Shown piece by piece: positions 22,985 to 34,188 of a DNA stretch of 64,000 nucleotides (position 1 is the stretch's first letter; the number at the start of each line of letters is the position of its first letter). The DNA lies in contig NW_023503493.1 of NCBI RefSeq assembly GCF_014529535.1, positions 3,162,001-3,226,000 on the forward strand, written 5' to 3'. The DNA comes from Bradysia coprophila. Taxonomy: Eukaryota > Arthropoda > Insecta > Diptera > Sciaridae. Position numbers and translations under genes: made by a program. The notes below the pieces were generated by a model. It had not been told where the DNA came from. It did not search any database and worked only from the letters and a program-made list of their open reading frames with translations.

Positions 22985-23527
22985 GAAATTCCGATTTTGA
23001 AATGGAAGAATTTGGTTAATTGGGATAATTGTATGGACACGTACTGGCAATCGGACGGTCAATTACCGCATCTTGTCAACATACAATTTCAACGAAAAAC
23101 CACAATAAACCAGATTTACATCTACACCGACTACAAGCTGGACGAAAGTTATACCCCAAGCAAGATTTCAATTCGATCGGGAACGCATTTCAACGACCTG
23201 CAGGAAATCGAAATTGTCGAACTGAATGAGCCAGCAGTTTTGTGAATAGCTTACTGTTTGCTTGTCTGCCTTCGACTGGGGACTGTATTTAAACCGTTTT
23301 ATCCGCCATATACAGGCTGGGTGGTGATTCCCATCGAAGATATTCGGGAGCAACCGATACGTACGTTCATGATCCAAATAGCCGTCATATCGAATCATCA
23401 GAATGGTCGTGATACTCATATGAGACAGATTAAAATTCATTCACCGATCGAAGGTCGAAATTATTTACTGGAGGAATATGGTCCATTCTCGACGCTAGAG
23501 TTTCAACAGTACCGAACTTTGCGCTGA
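22985..23527 (+). pseudogene. APC10: APC10/DOC1 C-terminal two thirds, probably a broken copy
   Basis: APC10 is the DOC-domain substrate-recognition subunit of the anaphase-promoting complex. Two coding blocks match it strongly. Block 23018-23237 carries [38 protein letters not shown] and [16 protein letters not shown]. Block 23316-23527 carries GWVVIPI, RTFMIQIAVISNHQNGRDTH, MRQIKIHSPIEG and a terminal YRTLR. The usual upstream motif (WSLSSCKPGFGV-like) is absent or scrambled: the sequence before DNCMD reads out of frame as remnants of it. The intron (about 23238-23315) has a good ATACAG acceptor, but the donor reads GCAG-TTTTGTG, with no GT in the phase needed. AATAAA lies just after the stop near 23558. 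Either this is a truncated duplicate, or it is a live gene with an assembly error and a distant first exon. Identity is confident; pseudogene status is less so. Confidence 0.75.
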
Positions 23528-24057
23528 ATCGAATGTCTAAGTCTAAGTACAATTTTAATTTAATAAATTTACATTCGGAACGAATGAGTGGTCCAATTTA
23601 ATGTTAATATCATCGTCAGGTACAGTTAATTCTACACAAAGTGGTCTCCGAACTTAAAAAATTTAATTATGTTCGCGAGTTGAGCTGGAAGAATTTTCTG
23701 GCGAGCCTCTGCAAGAAAATAGGAATTGCAGCTAGAGAGATTCGCGAGAAATTGTGTTTTGACTGGACATATAAATGGGTACGTTCATAAAGCAAATTTT
23801 ACTCATTTATTTCGGTTTTGTGGTCTTCCCGAGATCAGATTCATTGTTTAGTTTTTCGATCTTCCACTCTCACACTTTTTTCCGTCAATTTTTTTTTTCT
23901 GCTGTTTTCGTGATAGTTTCGGATCAGGATGTTGGGAATGACTCAACAAAATAAAAAAATGGTTTTTGGTCTGTTCTGTTCGGCTAATTTATTCAAATTT
24001 ATGAAACATTTATGTTTAAACTAAGAATGACGATATAAAATTTTTGAACGTTTTAAA
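23528..24057. other. Gene-free spacer
   Basis: The first 60 bp are probably 3' UTR of the APC10-like locus. Nothing else was recognised. Confidence 0.4.
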
Positions 24058-24867
24058 TCACCATCGCAACAACTGGCCGAGTCGACCCCGGTTGAAACCA
24101 GCCCGAAACGATCGTGATTTAAAGTTCTTACAATGACAGAAAGAAATTTTACAACTAATCGCACAACTAATCAATTTCCAAGTGCGCATTATTACGTTAA
24201 GTTCAGATATTTTTTTTTTTAAATTAAGTCGCTTAATAGCCAACATTTCCTTTAACTCCTTAATCTCCTCATCTCGCCTTTCGATCGTCCATTGAGCCTC
24301 CGAAAGCTGGATAGATTTTTCGAAGTGTAATTCTGACATCTTCTCCAAATCTATCTGCAGCTTTCGGATTTGTTGTTTGTCTTTTCTGCCCGAGTCAAAG
24401 AAGGTCATCATCCTGTTATATATGGCATCGACCTTCCTTGACTGGTGAGTCGGTAGTGGGGGAGGAGGTGGTGGAGGTCTTGTTAGTTGCACTGGGACTA
24501 CTGGTGGTGACACTGGGACTGCTGGTGGTGACGCTGGGACTACTGGTGGTGGCGCTGGGACTGCTGGTTGATTTCTCGCAGGGCTGAATCCCAGGAGCAC
24601 CCGATTATCTTCCAGGCGTCTTAAAACATCTACCATCACCGGATTTGTCAACTTAATGGCGTCGTTGATGGTTTGCACGTGCCCATTGCTGATTTTTTTA
24701 AGAATCGTCTGGTACGTGCTCCCCATCAATTTTCCAACCATTAGTTTCGTCAATCTGTGGGTCGTCTGTACCGTAGAGATGGCTTCCAGTGCCATTGCTG
24801 ACGTTCCACCATCGTCTACTTCAATCTGGTCAGCTTCTCGTCGGAAGTCAGCTTGAAGCTGCACCAC
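24058..24867 (-). CDS. Unrecognised exon: proline-rich linker and coiled coil
   Basis: The frame is open for 270 codons on the minus strand. It begins directly after a splice-acceptor-like CTCCTAATCCAG rather than at an ATG, so it is probably an internal or terminal exon with its start upstream (higher coordinates). The N-terminal part (about 1-95) is a mixed, folded-looking segment. A proline/valine linker with repeated PPVVPASPPAVP phrases and a run of prolines follows (about 104-145), encoded by roughly 30-bp tandem repeats at 24490-24565. A charged coiled coil comes next (KDKQQIRKLQIDLEKMSELH, RDEEIKELKEML; about 160-225). The last 45 residues look less protein-like. No family was recognised, and host versus transposon origin is open. 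Confidence 0.55.
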   Translation of the reverse strand: MVQLQADFRREADQIEVDDGGTSAMALEAISTVQTTHRLTKLMVGKLMGSTYQTILKKISNGHVQTINDAIKLTNPVMVDVLRRLEDNRVLLGFSPARNQPAVPAPPPVVPASPPAVPVSPPVVPVQLTRPPPPPPPLPTHQSRKVDAIYNRMMTFFDSGRKDKQQIRKLQIDLEKMSELHFEKSIQLSEAQWTIERRDEEIKELKEMLAIKRLNLKKKISELNVIMRTWKLISCAISCKISFCHCKNFKSRSFRAGFNRGRLGQLLRW

Positions 24868-25774
24868 TGGATTAGGAGAAGTCCAAATTATTCTAGAGAA
24901 TTACTCAGAGACCACTATGTCTAGTCTAGTTGCGATTTGATGATTGAAAGTTGTTAATATTGGCTGCTGTTGTGCAGATAGAGAGTTGGTTCCAAAGAAT
25001 AAGTTATAGAGTTTTATTAGTAGAATTTTTTAGAGACCCAACAAAATGGCCGACAGCCGCCATCTTGGAAATATCGTCCAAATTTAAGGTTAGGATTAAG
25101 GATTTTGGCTTGATATCACAAAATAGGTACAGGTAGATACAGAGTTGCTTCCAAAGGTTAAGTTGTAGAGTTTCGTGTGTGGAATATTTTAAGAGTCAAC
25201 AAAATGGCCGACAGCTGTCATTTTGGAAAAATGCAATTTTAACGTAATGTTCTATAAGTGTGTGGTGATTTGGGTCTCAATTTAACGGTGAACATGTACT
25301 GTCCATACTAAATGACCTACATTTTGTTTATTTTTTTCTTCTCTCATATGGCGTACTGGACTACTCCACACTTAAATGAAATCTTGAAGCCTATTGCTTG
25401 CTATTTTTTAGTGGGTACTAAAACTTTCCTTCAGGCAGCAGGCATACGCTCAACATTAATTGTACGATAAACTTTTCCACGATCTCCAAATCATTCTTCT
25501 TGTCGTTAATCACTGGGTAAATTATAGATCTTTTTCCGACTCTGAACACTGAACGTTAGCATTCAAATAATATTATTTTGTTATACAAAAAGATCGAAGG
25601 TTCGGTACTAAACAATAAATCAAACATTTCATGCGTACCCTATTTTCGATACAAAATACGTATTTGAGAAATTCCAGCATTTGACCATATACTGGCTCAT
25701 ACGTATTGTCAGTACTTAATAGGCATCCCGTGCTTTGCTGAAAAGAATACATTTGGGTGATTTTTAAATACTGT
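24868..25774. repeat. Gene-free stretch with a roughly 155-bp tandem duplication
   Basis: Positions about 24976-25072 and 25129-25230 share GAGTTG(G/C)TTCCAAAG, AAGTT(A/G)TAGAGTTT and CAACAAAATGGCCGACAG in the same order. No gene was seen in the remainder. Confidence 0.65.
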
Positions 25775-26055
25775 CTTTTGATGATATCTTTAAACCAGAA
25801 TCATTTTTCAAGTATGTACGACCGCAATAATGACACGAATGTGTTAGCTTTCAACATAAAATAGATTTGGTTGTAGCAGTTTCACCAACCCTGAGAGAAC
25901 TGAGCAGTTTATGAAAATTTCGTTACACTGTCCACTTTTCTCATAGCTTGTCAAGTGACTACAACCAAATCTACTTTCTGTTGAAAGCTAATACATTCGT
26001 GGTCGATATTGCGGTCATGTGTATTGAAAAAAGGATTCTGATGAAAAGATACAGT
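25775..26055. mobile_element. Hairpin MITE
   Basis: The left arm (GATATCTTTAAACCAGAATC ... AATGTGTTAGCTTTCAACAT, GATTTGGTTGTAG) pairs with the right arm (CTACAACCAAATC, TTGAAAGCTAATACATTCGT ... GATTCTGATGAAAAGATAC) over roughly 90-100 bp, with mismatches. No coding capacity was seen. Confidence 0.7.
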
Positions 26056-27034
26056 CGTTGAAAAGTGAAAACTAACATGTTTTCTGTTTTGGGACTAGTT
26101 TTGGGTTGAATTGTGGGACAAAAATACTTAATTTAATGAACAATAGTGGCGCTAGTTGTCCAGCAAAGTTTTTATTCAATAAAATTCTGACACTTTTGAT
26201 TCGGGGTGCTCATATTCGCACCATAAAAAATTCAAACGAGCAGTTAACAAAATCGAGAACATAAATGTACACATTTTTTGCGATGCTGACCCTTCCCAAG
26301 AATTGTTGACATTGTATCTTGAAATACACACAATATCCTCATATTTATTTCTGAAATTTAAAGTAAAATTGTGAAATCTTGATGCATTGGAATTGAAGCT
26401 GCTGGTCACATTTTTAAATGGTACGGTAATGAGCAGCCAAAATTCAAATGTCAGAACCACTTCGCGTAGTATTGTTCTCGCATTCATTATTCTTGTGTAA
26501 ATTAGATTCGGTTGTGATGTGAGAAAATGTCTGCTAAACTTTGTGCATTATTCGCGATTTTTAAGTGCGTTAAACATTGCAAATAGCCAAATATTTTTGT
26601 GAACGGCTAAAAGTGTTGAGGAGATTTCGGAAATTACGTGTGTGGAAGATACACATCAAAACATTGCTGTCGGTTTCAAATTTAAACATCCACAGCCAAT
26701 GTTTTGATCGTGTTTTCCCATACAAATGATACGAAAAGTGATTTAATAAATTAACTAAGTATTTGGTCGCGGTTAATTGCTAATAATTTCTATTTTCTAA
26801 TCGAAAATCTTTAAATCGAAGAATTTGACTTCGGAGGAATTTTCTGCTTTTGATGTGGTCAGAAATAAATTATTTGTTTTTCTTCATCTAAAAAGGTTTT
26901 TTTTTTCAAATTTTCATAAGAAAGTTATCTTGTACTAGCGCCACTATTGTTCATTAAATTAAGTATTTTTGTCCCACAATTCAACCCAAAACTAGTCCCA
27001 AAACAGAAAACATGTTAGTTTTCACTTTTCAACG
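26056..27034. repeat. Identical 101-bp inverted pair flanking 777 bp
   Basis: Arm 26056-26156 (starting CGTTGAAAAGTGAAAACTAA and ending AATAGTGGCGCTAGT) is identical by eye to the reverse complement of 26934-27034. Outside the arms the flanks resemble each other weakly (GATG...ACAG). The interior 26157-26933 has no recognisable gene; a reverse-strand open frame at 26176-26487 has no family motif. Confidence 0.85.
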
Positions 27035-27483
27035 GCTGTACCATCAAAAAGGCAGCACGAGATAGGCAAATATACGCTACAGTTTTAGCTAAGCACCGAT
27101 GCCTTTTAAGTTTTAGTGTCTTCTAGCAGACCCATTTTTTATATCAATTCAAATCTAAAATTTTCGTTACTTTTCACAAAGTATTTGAACGTAATATGAA
27201 GTCCTGAATCTTTGTATACCTTGTAATAAACACAATGAAAAAAAAAATGAATTTATTTGTTGTCATCTGGAACTTGCGTCACGTTGCTTTGAACAGAGGG
27301 ATTTTTATCATTGAGGAAGATTTCTTGGAATAGGTAAATGGAACCGCAAGACTGGTTTAGCTCTATGTGTACATTGTGTGTGCAACATTCAAACAGTATA
27401 CGTTACTCGATCATCCGCTTTGCTAGTCGTGTTTTTTACAATCGTGAAGTCGATTTTGTTTTTTGTTTTTTTGCGAAAAATGT

Positions 27484-27959
27484 CCTCTAAAAGTGAAAGG
27501 TTTGAGTCGTAGACTGTGTCATGTCTGAAGGGCATATTTTCAGAACCGGGTAACTAAAAATACGCCCTTCAGTTATGACATCGTCGAATAAATCAGAAAT
27601 TTATGTGAAATTTGATAAACTTTTTTATTGATGTGCACGCTGACATAATGATTAAATCTCAGAAGTCAGAACAGAAGAAATAATTTTCGGTTCGGTCAAA
27701 TTTTTTTTCTTGTTTCTCATTTGATTTTATGCAATTTCATTCTTGTAAAAAAGTTTATCAATAATTTAGAGACAATTCGAATGACGGAGGCAAAAATCGA
27801 TACGACAGAGAAGATCATTTGCCAGAGTGTTCCGAAACGAGTTCAGAATGTGCGCTAGAGACATGTGACAAAAAGTCGACGATTTATTGTGTAAAGTGTA
27901 ATGTTTATTTGTGTTTCAATAAACACCGAAACTGTTTCTATGAGTATCATCATAAGTGA
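27484..27959 (+). pseudogene. piggyBac transposase remnant with C-terminal Cys-rich domain
   Basis: The frame at about 27765-27959 encodes ECALETCDKKSTIYCVKCNV followed by YLCFNKHRNCFYEYHHK and a stop. This matches the C-terminal cysteine/histidine-rich domain that ends many piggyBac-family transposases. ATGTCCTCTAAAAGTGAAAG at 27481-27500 may be a residual start (MSSKSE) that soon meets a stop. The catalytic DDD core is missing between them, so this is a deletion derivative. A hairpin (TCTGAAGGGCATATTTT / AAAATACGCCCTTCAG) lies at 27532-27572. TTAA boundaries were not resolved. Confidence 0.65.
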
Positions 27960-28967
27960 AAGCCGTTGTGCTGAAAGATTTCATTGATGGCGGAGAATTA
28001 TTTCGTCAATAAATAATAATTTTGATGCGCTAAGACTTGAGTTTTAGAAAAGCTGTGAATTCTGCAGTGCTAAGATAAAACAACACATATCGCGCTGATA
28101 GAGTGCTATGAGAAGCTTTCGAAAACTTTGAACTTCGTCTAGCTTCCAATGGGAAAAGTGGAATATGTCAGCCTTTCTACAAGAAATAAGTGCAATGTGT
28201 TATTTTTGCTAGCATGGCAGAATTGATTTGTTTTGAGGAGTTGATAACAGTCCCTTATGGCCAAAAAAAAGTTCAGCAAAGCGTCTGAACAACTAACATA
28301 ACCAAAAAAAATTTGAATTCAAAATCCCTTGAAACGCTTAACTTTTAGATCTGGAAATGGTTGGGGTATGTATAAATAAATGCTACTAAAAATTACTCAC
28401 TCGTCACGGCTAAATCCTGAGGAACCAAATTTTCCATTTTGAATAAATAAATAAATTAAAATTTTACACAGAAACACAAGTTATTGTCACCAAAGCCACA
28501 ACTGTAATGAACTGATATGAATTCAACGACCGTTGTTCTGAAAAATTGGAAAAAGAACAAAGAAAACCGATTCGAACGATAAGTTCACTTTCCATTAAAA
28601 TAATTCATAAAAGCGAAAGCTTCACTACACAGCTTTATCTCGTAGGAAAATGTAAAGTCTCCTTGAGTTCGAAATAGAAGAAGAAGCAGGAGAAAAGTCA
28701 GTTTATGTCATCCCCTCATTGCATTAAAGCAAGTGTTACAAGTGTCACAAGTGTTACAGTCGAAATTGTATTTTTATGAGAGTTGCTCATTCAGAGGCCA
28801 TTAATAACAGATGACTAGGTGATACTACAATACGACATAGTGGAAGACAAAAACTTTAAAATTTTGTTCAGATTCATTTGCGTTTGTTTTTTGATTATAC
28901 CAACATGTGCGAACATTGCTCGTTGTTTTGAGCAACAAGCCGTTAAACCTTCTCTTTCAATTTACAG
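27960..28967. other. Gene-free, presumably intronic to the exon at 28.97 kb
   Basis: No gene was recognised. The segment ends in a polypyrimidine tract and acceptor (TTCTCTTTCAATTTACAG) at 28967, so its right part is intron sequence of the gene whose terminal exon follows. Confidence 0.5.
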
Positions 28968-29756
28968 GACGATAAGTTGCGATCACTACGAAATTCATCA
29001 TTTGATTCCGACAAAGATTTGGATCTTGATACCAGCATCGATAGCACAATAAATCATCAACCATTAACTTTAGGCGAAAATATTCCATTTGCCGACGAAT
29101 CACCGGAACGTCCGCTGATCCAGTCGCGTTCCAAACCTGTACGTGTATCCACGTATAGCATACCAACATCCCGGTACACAACTCGTCTTTATTCACACGG
29201 TTCCACGTCACCGAACTCACCGCAAGATGCATTATCATCGTCCCAAAGCCACAGTAGCGAAGAAAATGTCAAAGGTTGCACCACATCCGACGATACGGAC
29301 GCGTCGACCACCAGCAATCCGATGGAAGCATTCCCATCGTCGGTGCGCATCGATCGGGATATGATACGCGAAATGAATCGCATTCTAACGACACTGGAAC
29401 GGAAAGCAACCAAATTGAATCGTTCACTGTCGCTGAACTACAAGAATCACAAGGGCGAATGCTGCTGCAACATGAACAATCTGAATAACAGTTACCGATC
29501 GGGCAGCAATCGTTTGCCATTGACCAAGGACGAGAAGACCGACAAGAATATCAACAAAAAGCGTCAGATCCAGGATGGCAAAAGTCGCCGGTACACGAAT
29601 CGATCGATCAAACGGCGGCATACGGTCGGCGGTACGCATGATTACGATGTGAACAAAAGCGGTCAGAATGTACGGTGTCGGCAGGGTCATCAAATGGGTG
29701 CCGATCACGGACAACGGACCAGTTCACAATGTTATTATGAATGTCTTGAATGTTAG
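28968..29756 (+). CDS. Terminal exon of an unrecognised gene
   Basis: After the acceptor at 28966-28967, a frame stays open for 262 codons to TAG at 29754-29756. Coding character is strong: GC content rises above the flanks and the sequence is codon-like. The peptide is hydrophilic and Ser/Thr/Asp-rich (NSSFDSDKDLDLDTSID, ERPLIQSRSKPVRVSTYSIP). A short amphipathic helix follows (RDMIREMNRILTTLERKATK, about 124-143). After it come a GECCCNMNN cluster and a basic region (KKRQ, RRYTNRSIKRRHTVGG) near the C-terminus. It looks like the cytoplasmic or regulatory tail of a larger protein whose other exons lie outside the recognisable part of the window. No family could be named. Confidence 0.7.
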   Translation, partial: DDKLRSLRNSSFDSDKDLDLDTSIDSTINHQPLTLGENIPFADESPERPLIQSRSKPVRVSTYSIPTSRYTTRLYSHGSTSPNSPQDALSSSQSHSSEENVKGCTTSDDTDASTTSNPMEAFPSSVRIDRDMIREMNRILTTLERKATKLNRSLSLNYKNHKGECCCNMNNLNNSYRSGSNRLPLTKDEKTDKNINKKRQIQDGKSRRYTNRSIKRRHTVGGTHDYDVNKSGQNVRCRQGHQMGADHGQRTSSQCYYECLEC

Positions 29757-31747
29757 ACAAATTGCAAAGATAAATTTTGATTTACCGATAATGTCGATAC
29801 TCTTACAACCGATATAGTTTCCGACAGTCAGCAATCAAATCTCAACAGAAAATGTCACTTCTATCGATCACGGTTCAAGATCCATTCTTTATGTCGTGCA
29901 GGAACAAAATTGTTACCTCACTAAATCTACTACTTCGTCTGTTCAAAATGTCTCATCGTGATTGATACAAAATCTTGTACTTCATTCGTTTTAACATTCA
30001 TTTCACTATATTAGACGTCATTAACCATTGGTCATTTTGTTTATATGTGTTGTCCTTGTCGATAACAGATGATTAGTTAGTCGTTTCAATATATTATTCT
30101 ATCGTACTACATTACAAAAAATTGACTTTACGCCGTCTAATATAATTCCGATGAAATAGTCACAAATGTAAATAAATCAACAAATAACCGACGAAACACC
30201 GTCACCGTATCGCCTCTTGCAATTTCTTTAATTACATTTCCAAATTAACCGACCAAAACAATACGCTTTCGACGAAACCTTTAACCGAAAATGGCCCCAT
30301 AATTAATAATAATTCAAATGAGTGGCATTCCTTCGTCGCATTTACAATCATCCGAAACATTAGATCCGTATGGGGTTCGGGGATAACACGAAACTACTTC
30401 ACTTAATTAATATTATTTGGCACGTCTATCATAATAAAACCGTATGCTATATCACCCGCTCGTCGCACTATCTCGCTCTAACCTCTCTCACTCTCGCTCT
30501 CGGATTTACATTCAGTAACGTACACATTACTATATGCACCGTTAGCCATCAGAAAGACAATGTAACATCTTCATACACCGCTTCCACATCAGACCGGTAA
30601 CCTACTCGATTCGTGCTCCACTCTCATACAACTTGTTAAAGGTTAATACGCGTATGTTGGCCTCTAACTCGTACGAACATAATATAATTCCATTATCTAT
30701 CAGCATATATGTGGACGGTCTGCCGCACCGCATACAACAATAACTGTGCTTACTTAACCCAAACCCGTTCATTAAAATTATGGTGAATTCAATTTTCCAT
30801 GTAAAGTCCGATAAATGTTTCCGAAGAAAAGGATCCGACAAGCTTACGTAACATGCATGTCTTCTAAGTTTCTCATAGTTTAAATTGGCTTTCGGGAATG
30901 GGAACGGTGTGTTTGCATATATATATATATGGTTGATGTATATCGACGTGATGCGGATAGACTCGGGGGCTGGCTGGCATAAGCACGAAGAATATTATTC
31001 AATTTGTCGGTAACTAGGTATATATTATCACCATTGGTTTTCTGGTGCGGTTTCAATAATTGATTCATTTTATGATGAGAAATAATAATTTCGTTTTCCC
31101 AGTTCCCTTCTGCCACCATCTCGTAGCAGCCCGGTCGTTTTCGTCAGAGAAAGCATTATAAAGTTTAACCGGGAGTGGTAGACTCTAAATAATGCAAAGT
31201 GTGGGAAAGGGTTGCAGAGCGAAGCATTCGGGTTGTTGGTGTGGCTTTTTTTTCTGATGGGGGTGAATGTAGTATTGTGAATAAGTGAATCACGTTTCGT
31301 CGAAAATGGTCTATCGCATGATTTGGGTTTCAATCTTCCGTATGTATCACTGGGGTATTGTAATGCCTAAACGTGATGTACCCCGATAGAGACTGTGTGT
31401 GTGCTGGATATCTGGTTTTTCCAACTATAAAAACCTGTTTTAATTTTCATTTTGTTTCCGGAAAAAGGTTTGTCGGGGCTAATTTAATGGATATGACGAG
31501 CTAACACAAGTCTAATGTTTAGATGAGTGACCTCTTTCTCAAACGAATGTCTAAGCTAAGTGTAACTCTAGCGACACGAAGGAGATCAAATTCAAATTTT
31601 TCTTTTGTTCTTCTGTCTAATTTGACAGTGCGCGTCGCTATGTGTAAAACAGTTCAATTGATTGTCCTTCATACTAGAGCTCCTGGAGCTTTGCAGTTTT
31701 TACTTAGAACAAGAAATAAAACTTCGACATTAGATGAAATTTCTGCG
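29757..31747. other. 3' UTR and gene-free stretch
   Basis: The first part is probably 3' UTR of the preceding exon. A (TA)n-like run with TATATGGTTGA lies at about 30918-30936. Positions 31565-31635 share phrases with 44.07-44.13 kb (TCAAATTCAAATTTTT, TCTGTC, ATTTGACAGT). No gene was seen. Confidence 0.4.
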
Positions 31748-31959
31748 GTAATTGACAGTGCCTATTTTTCGTGAAATTTTCATGAAATTCGTGAAATTTA
31801 GTGAAATTCGTGAAATTTCGTGAAATTTGTGAAATTTTGTAAAATTCATGAAATTCGTAAATTTCACGAAATTAATCCAATTTCTGCAAAAATCCAATGG
31901 GAACCGATTTTTGAAACAAAATACGAAGAGAACTTTTAGCGATCGTTTCACTGTTTATC

Positions 31960-32140
31960 TGTTTATCTTCGAAGTTTATATGAAAAAGGCAACGTAACAA
32001 AAACAAAATTCCGAATTTTCCTAAAAAATATTTTCTTCAAGTTGAGTTCACACACAATCTGTACTGAGTACGTTTATCGATTCTTGTGTCACCCGCCTTC
32101 GTGGGTGTCTTAACCTGGTTCTTTCAGAACCTTCTATCAT
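31960..32140. mobile_element. Nested fragment of the 1.95-2.18 kb MITE family
   Basis: The phrases AAGTTTATATG, AAATATTTTCTTCAA, GTGTCACCCGCCTTCGTGG and GTCTTAACCTGGTTCTTTCA follow in the same order as at 2025-2172. The left inverted terminus is absent, so the copy is partial and sits inside the hAT-like element. Confidence 0.75.
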
Positions 32141-32739
32141 TGTAGGTTTTTAAATGTTGTTACAAATAATGCAACAAATCCAAATTTGACCATTCGAGCC
32201 TTCCGTTGTCGGATTCCACAATCCTTGAAAACGCAGTTGAACCATTGTTGAGTTTTGGCTTTTTCTCCGCTTTATTGTTTTTACGTATAAAAAATTAACA
32301 ATGTCTACGGTGTAAGGTATGATCGGTCGTCGCCCTTTTGGGATCACACTTTGTTATATATGTGTGTTAAACGACTAAAATCTATTTTGAAAGAGCTCAC
32401 GATTTAATTAAGAAATAAAAATATTCTAGATTAGTCTAATCAAGCGACAACGTCAGAAATAATGATTCTTCTCAAGTCTTTCTCAATTTAATGACGTTGA
32501 ACCGATTCGGTTCAACCGATCATTCATTTTAAATAAAAACGAGTTATCATAACAGTCGGAGCGTTTGCTGTATATCTATTGCGTACGTGACCCTAGTGTG
32601 ACTGTCACCCTACTGTCACCTATTGCCGCTATCATCCAAGAACGATAACAAACATAGTCACCCTACTTGACCGTAAACCTATTGCGCCCGTAAACGTAGT
32701 TAAAGTTAAATTATCATGAAATGTGCAAAATGTACATGT

Positions 32740-33600
32740 GCAAAAGTGAGTTCAAGAAACGGTGGAAAAAACTTGAAATAGTTATTTATGCAACAAATTG
32801 CGAAAAGTGGTTGTTTTCGTCACTAGATAACGCTTCGCTCGTTTGATAACCACATCGTGTGACGAAAACACACTTTTCGCAACGTGCTGCATACAACGTT
32901 TTCTGCAACAACCGCGAAAAGTGAACTTTTGAAATGAAAATTTTACATAATAGTAATTTATGCAATCAAGTGATAAATTCGTTTTTAGGCACTAGAGGTG
33001 TAGATTGTCACTCGAGGCCGTAGGTCGAGTGTGACAATACACATCGTGTGCCTAAAAAATCATTTATCAACGAGTTGCATACAACGTTTTTCTCAAAAAA
33101 TGCGACGAAAATTTCTTATTTCGTCACTGAGTTGAGAAAACGATATAAATGCGTACATCTTAGAAATTGTGCATATTGCAATTACGAACTACCGTACGAC
33201 GTTCCTTTCAAGTGTAACACCAATTTCACATTGACCTAAAATTTTAATTTATTGAGTATAAATACACATGGGGCAGAGTAGCAGCCTTAGTCCAAGGACC
33301 CCAATTTAACATTTTTTCAACAACCTTCTCTTCGGTGTTCGATTACCTTCCAAATTAAACAAAAATTAGGAAAATCGTAGGAAAATCACTTAGGGCCGAT
33401 TAGCGGCCTTAGTCCAAGGACCCAAATTTTACAATTTTTTCAACAAAATTTTATTTTTCATGTGAGGGAGGGAGTTTTGAAATTTTTCTTAGGTTTTCGA
33501 CCCCTTACATGAAAATTTTTTTGTGCGTCTGTTTTGGACGATTAATTTTAGGCAATTTCGCGAGTTGTAGTCCGAACGAAGTGAGTTCAAAACAGACACA
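32740..33600. repeat. Cluster of GCATACAACGTT hairpin repeats and a 122-bp-spaced duplication
   Basis: Two consecutive hairpin-like units end in GCATACAACGTTTT (about 32888 and 33070). Relatives of parts of them occur near 46.85, 47.65 and 61.73 kb. AGCAGCCTTAGTCCAAGGAC (about 33280) and AGCGGCCTTAGTCCAAGGAC (about 33401) mark a short direct duplication. A relative of the 16.04-16.13 kb hairpin lies at 33.53-33.60 kb. Confidence 0.6.
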
Positions 33601-34188
33601 CAAATAACTATGGTATTCAATTACTTTCCATATAAAACAAAAATTAGCAAAATCGGATGAAATTTACTCGATTTATGTATGTGCAAAACACAACTAGGAC
33701 CGATTTCCATAAACCTTTTTTTGCCTAAATTTGTATCGACAATTCCTATCTTTTCATTTCATTTCTATCGTTTTTTTTGCCGTAGATATCCCCGAAAGAC
33801 CTTGACACAATTAGGCGACCCTTAACTTACGAAGGGCTGACCCGAATATGCCCATCTTCACGATATCTACGTGACAGACAGACTGAAAGAAAATCTGTGA
33901 CCACAGGCAAACCCTTTACCCTCACAGTCTGCTTCGAATTCCATCAATTACACACGGCACGCAATACGTACTTCGTACGGGGCTAAAAACTTCAAAATAA
34001 ATGGTATTCTGATATAAATGACACTGCGGAAAACTTAAATGAAATTTAGTGAAATTTCGTGAAATTCGTGAAATTTCGTGAAATTCATGAAATTTCGTGA
34101 ATTTAATGAAATTTCGTGAATTTAATGAAATTTCATGAATTTAATGAAATTTGTGAAATAAATTTTGAAAATAGGCCCTGGTAATTGA

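Larger units (their letters stand above)
31748..34188. mobile_element. hAT-like non-autonomous element with an 8-bp duplication and simple-repeat edges
   Basis: The element 31756-34180 starts CAGTGCCTATTTTTC. It ends in GAAAATAGGCCCTG, whose reverse complement is CAGGGCCTATTTTC. GTAATTGA lies immediately outside on both sides (31748-31755 and 34181-34188). CAG-starting termini plus an 8-bp duplication fit hAT elements. Just inside each end is a tract of GAAATTCGTGAAATTTCGTG-type repeats (31765-31865 and 34035-34160). The interior carries other repeats, including a fragment of the 1.95-kb MITE at 31.96-32.14 kb. No transposase was found. Confidence 0.75.
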
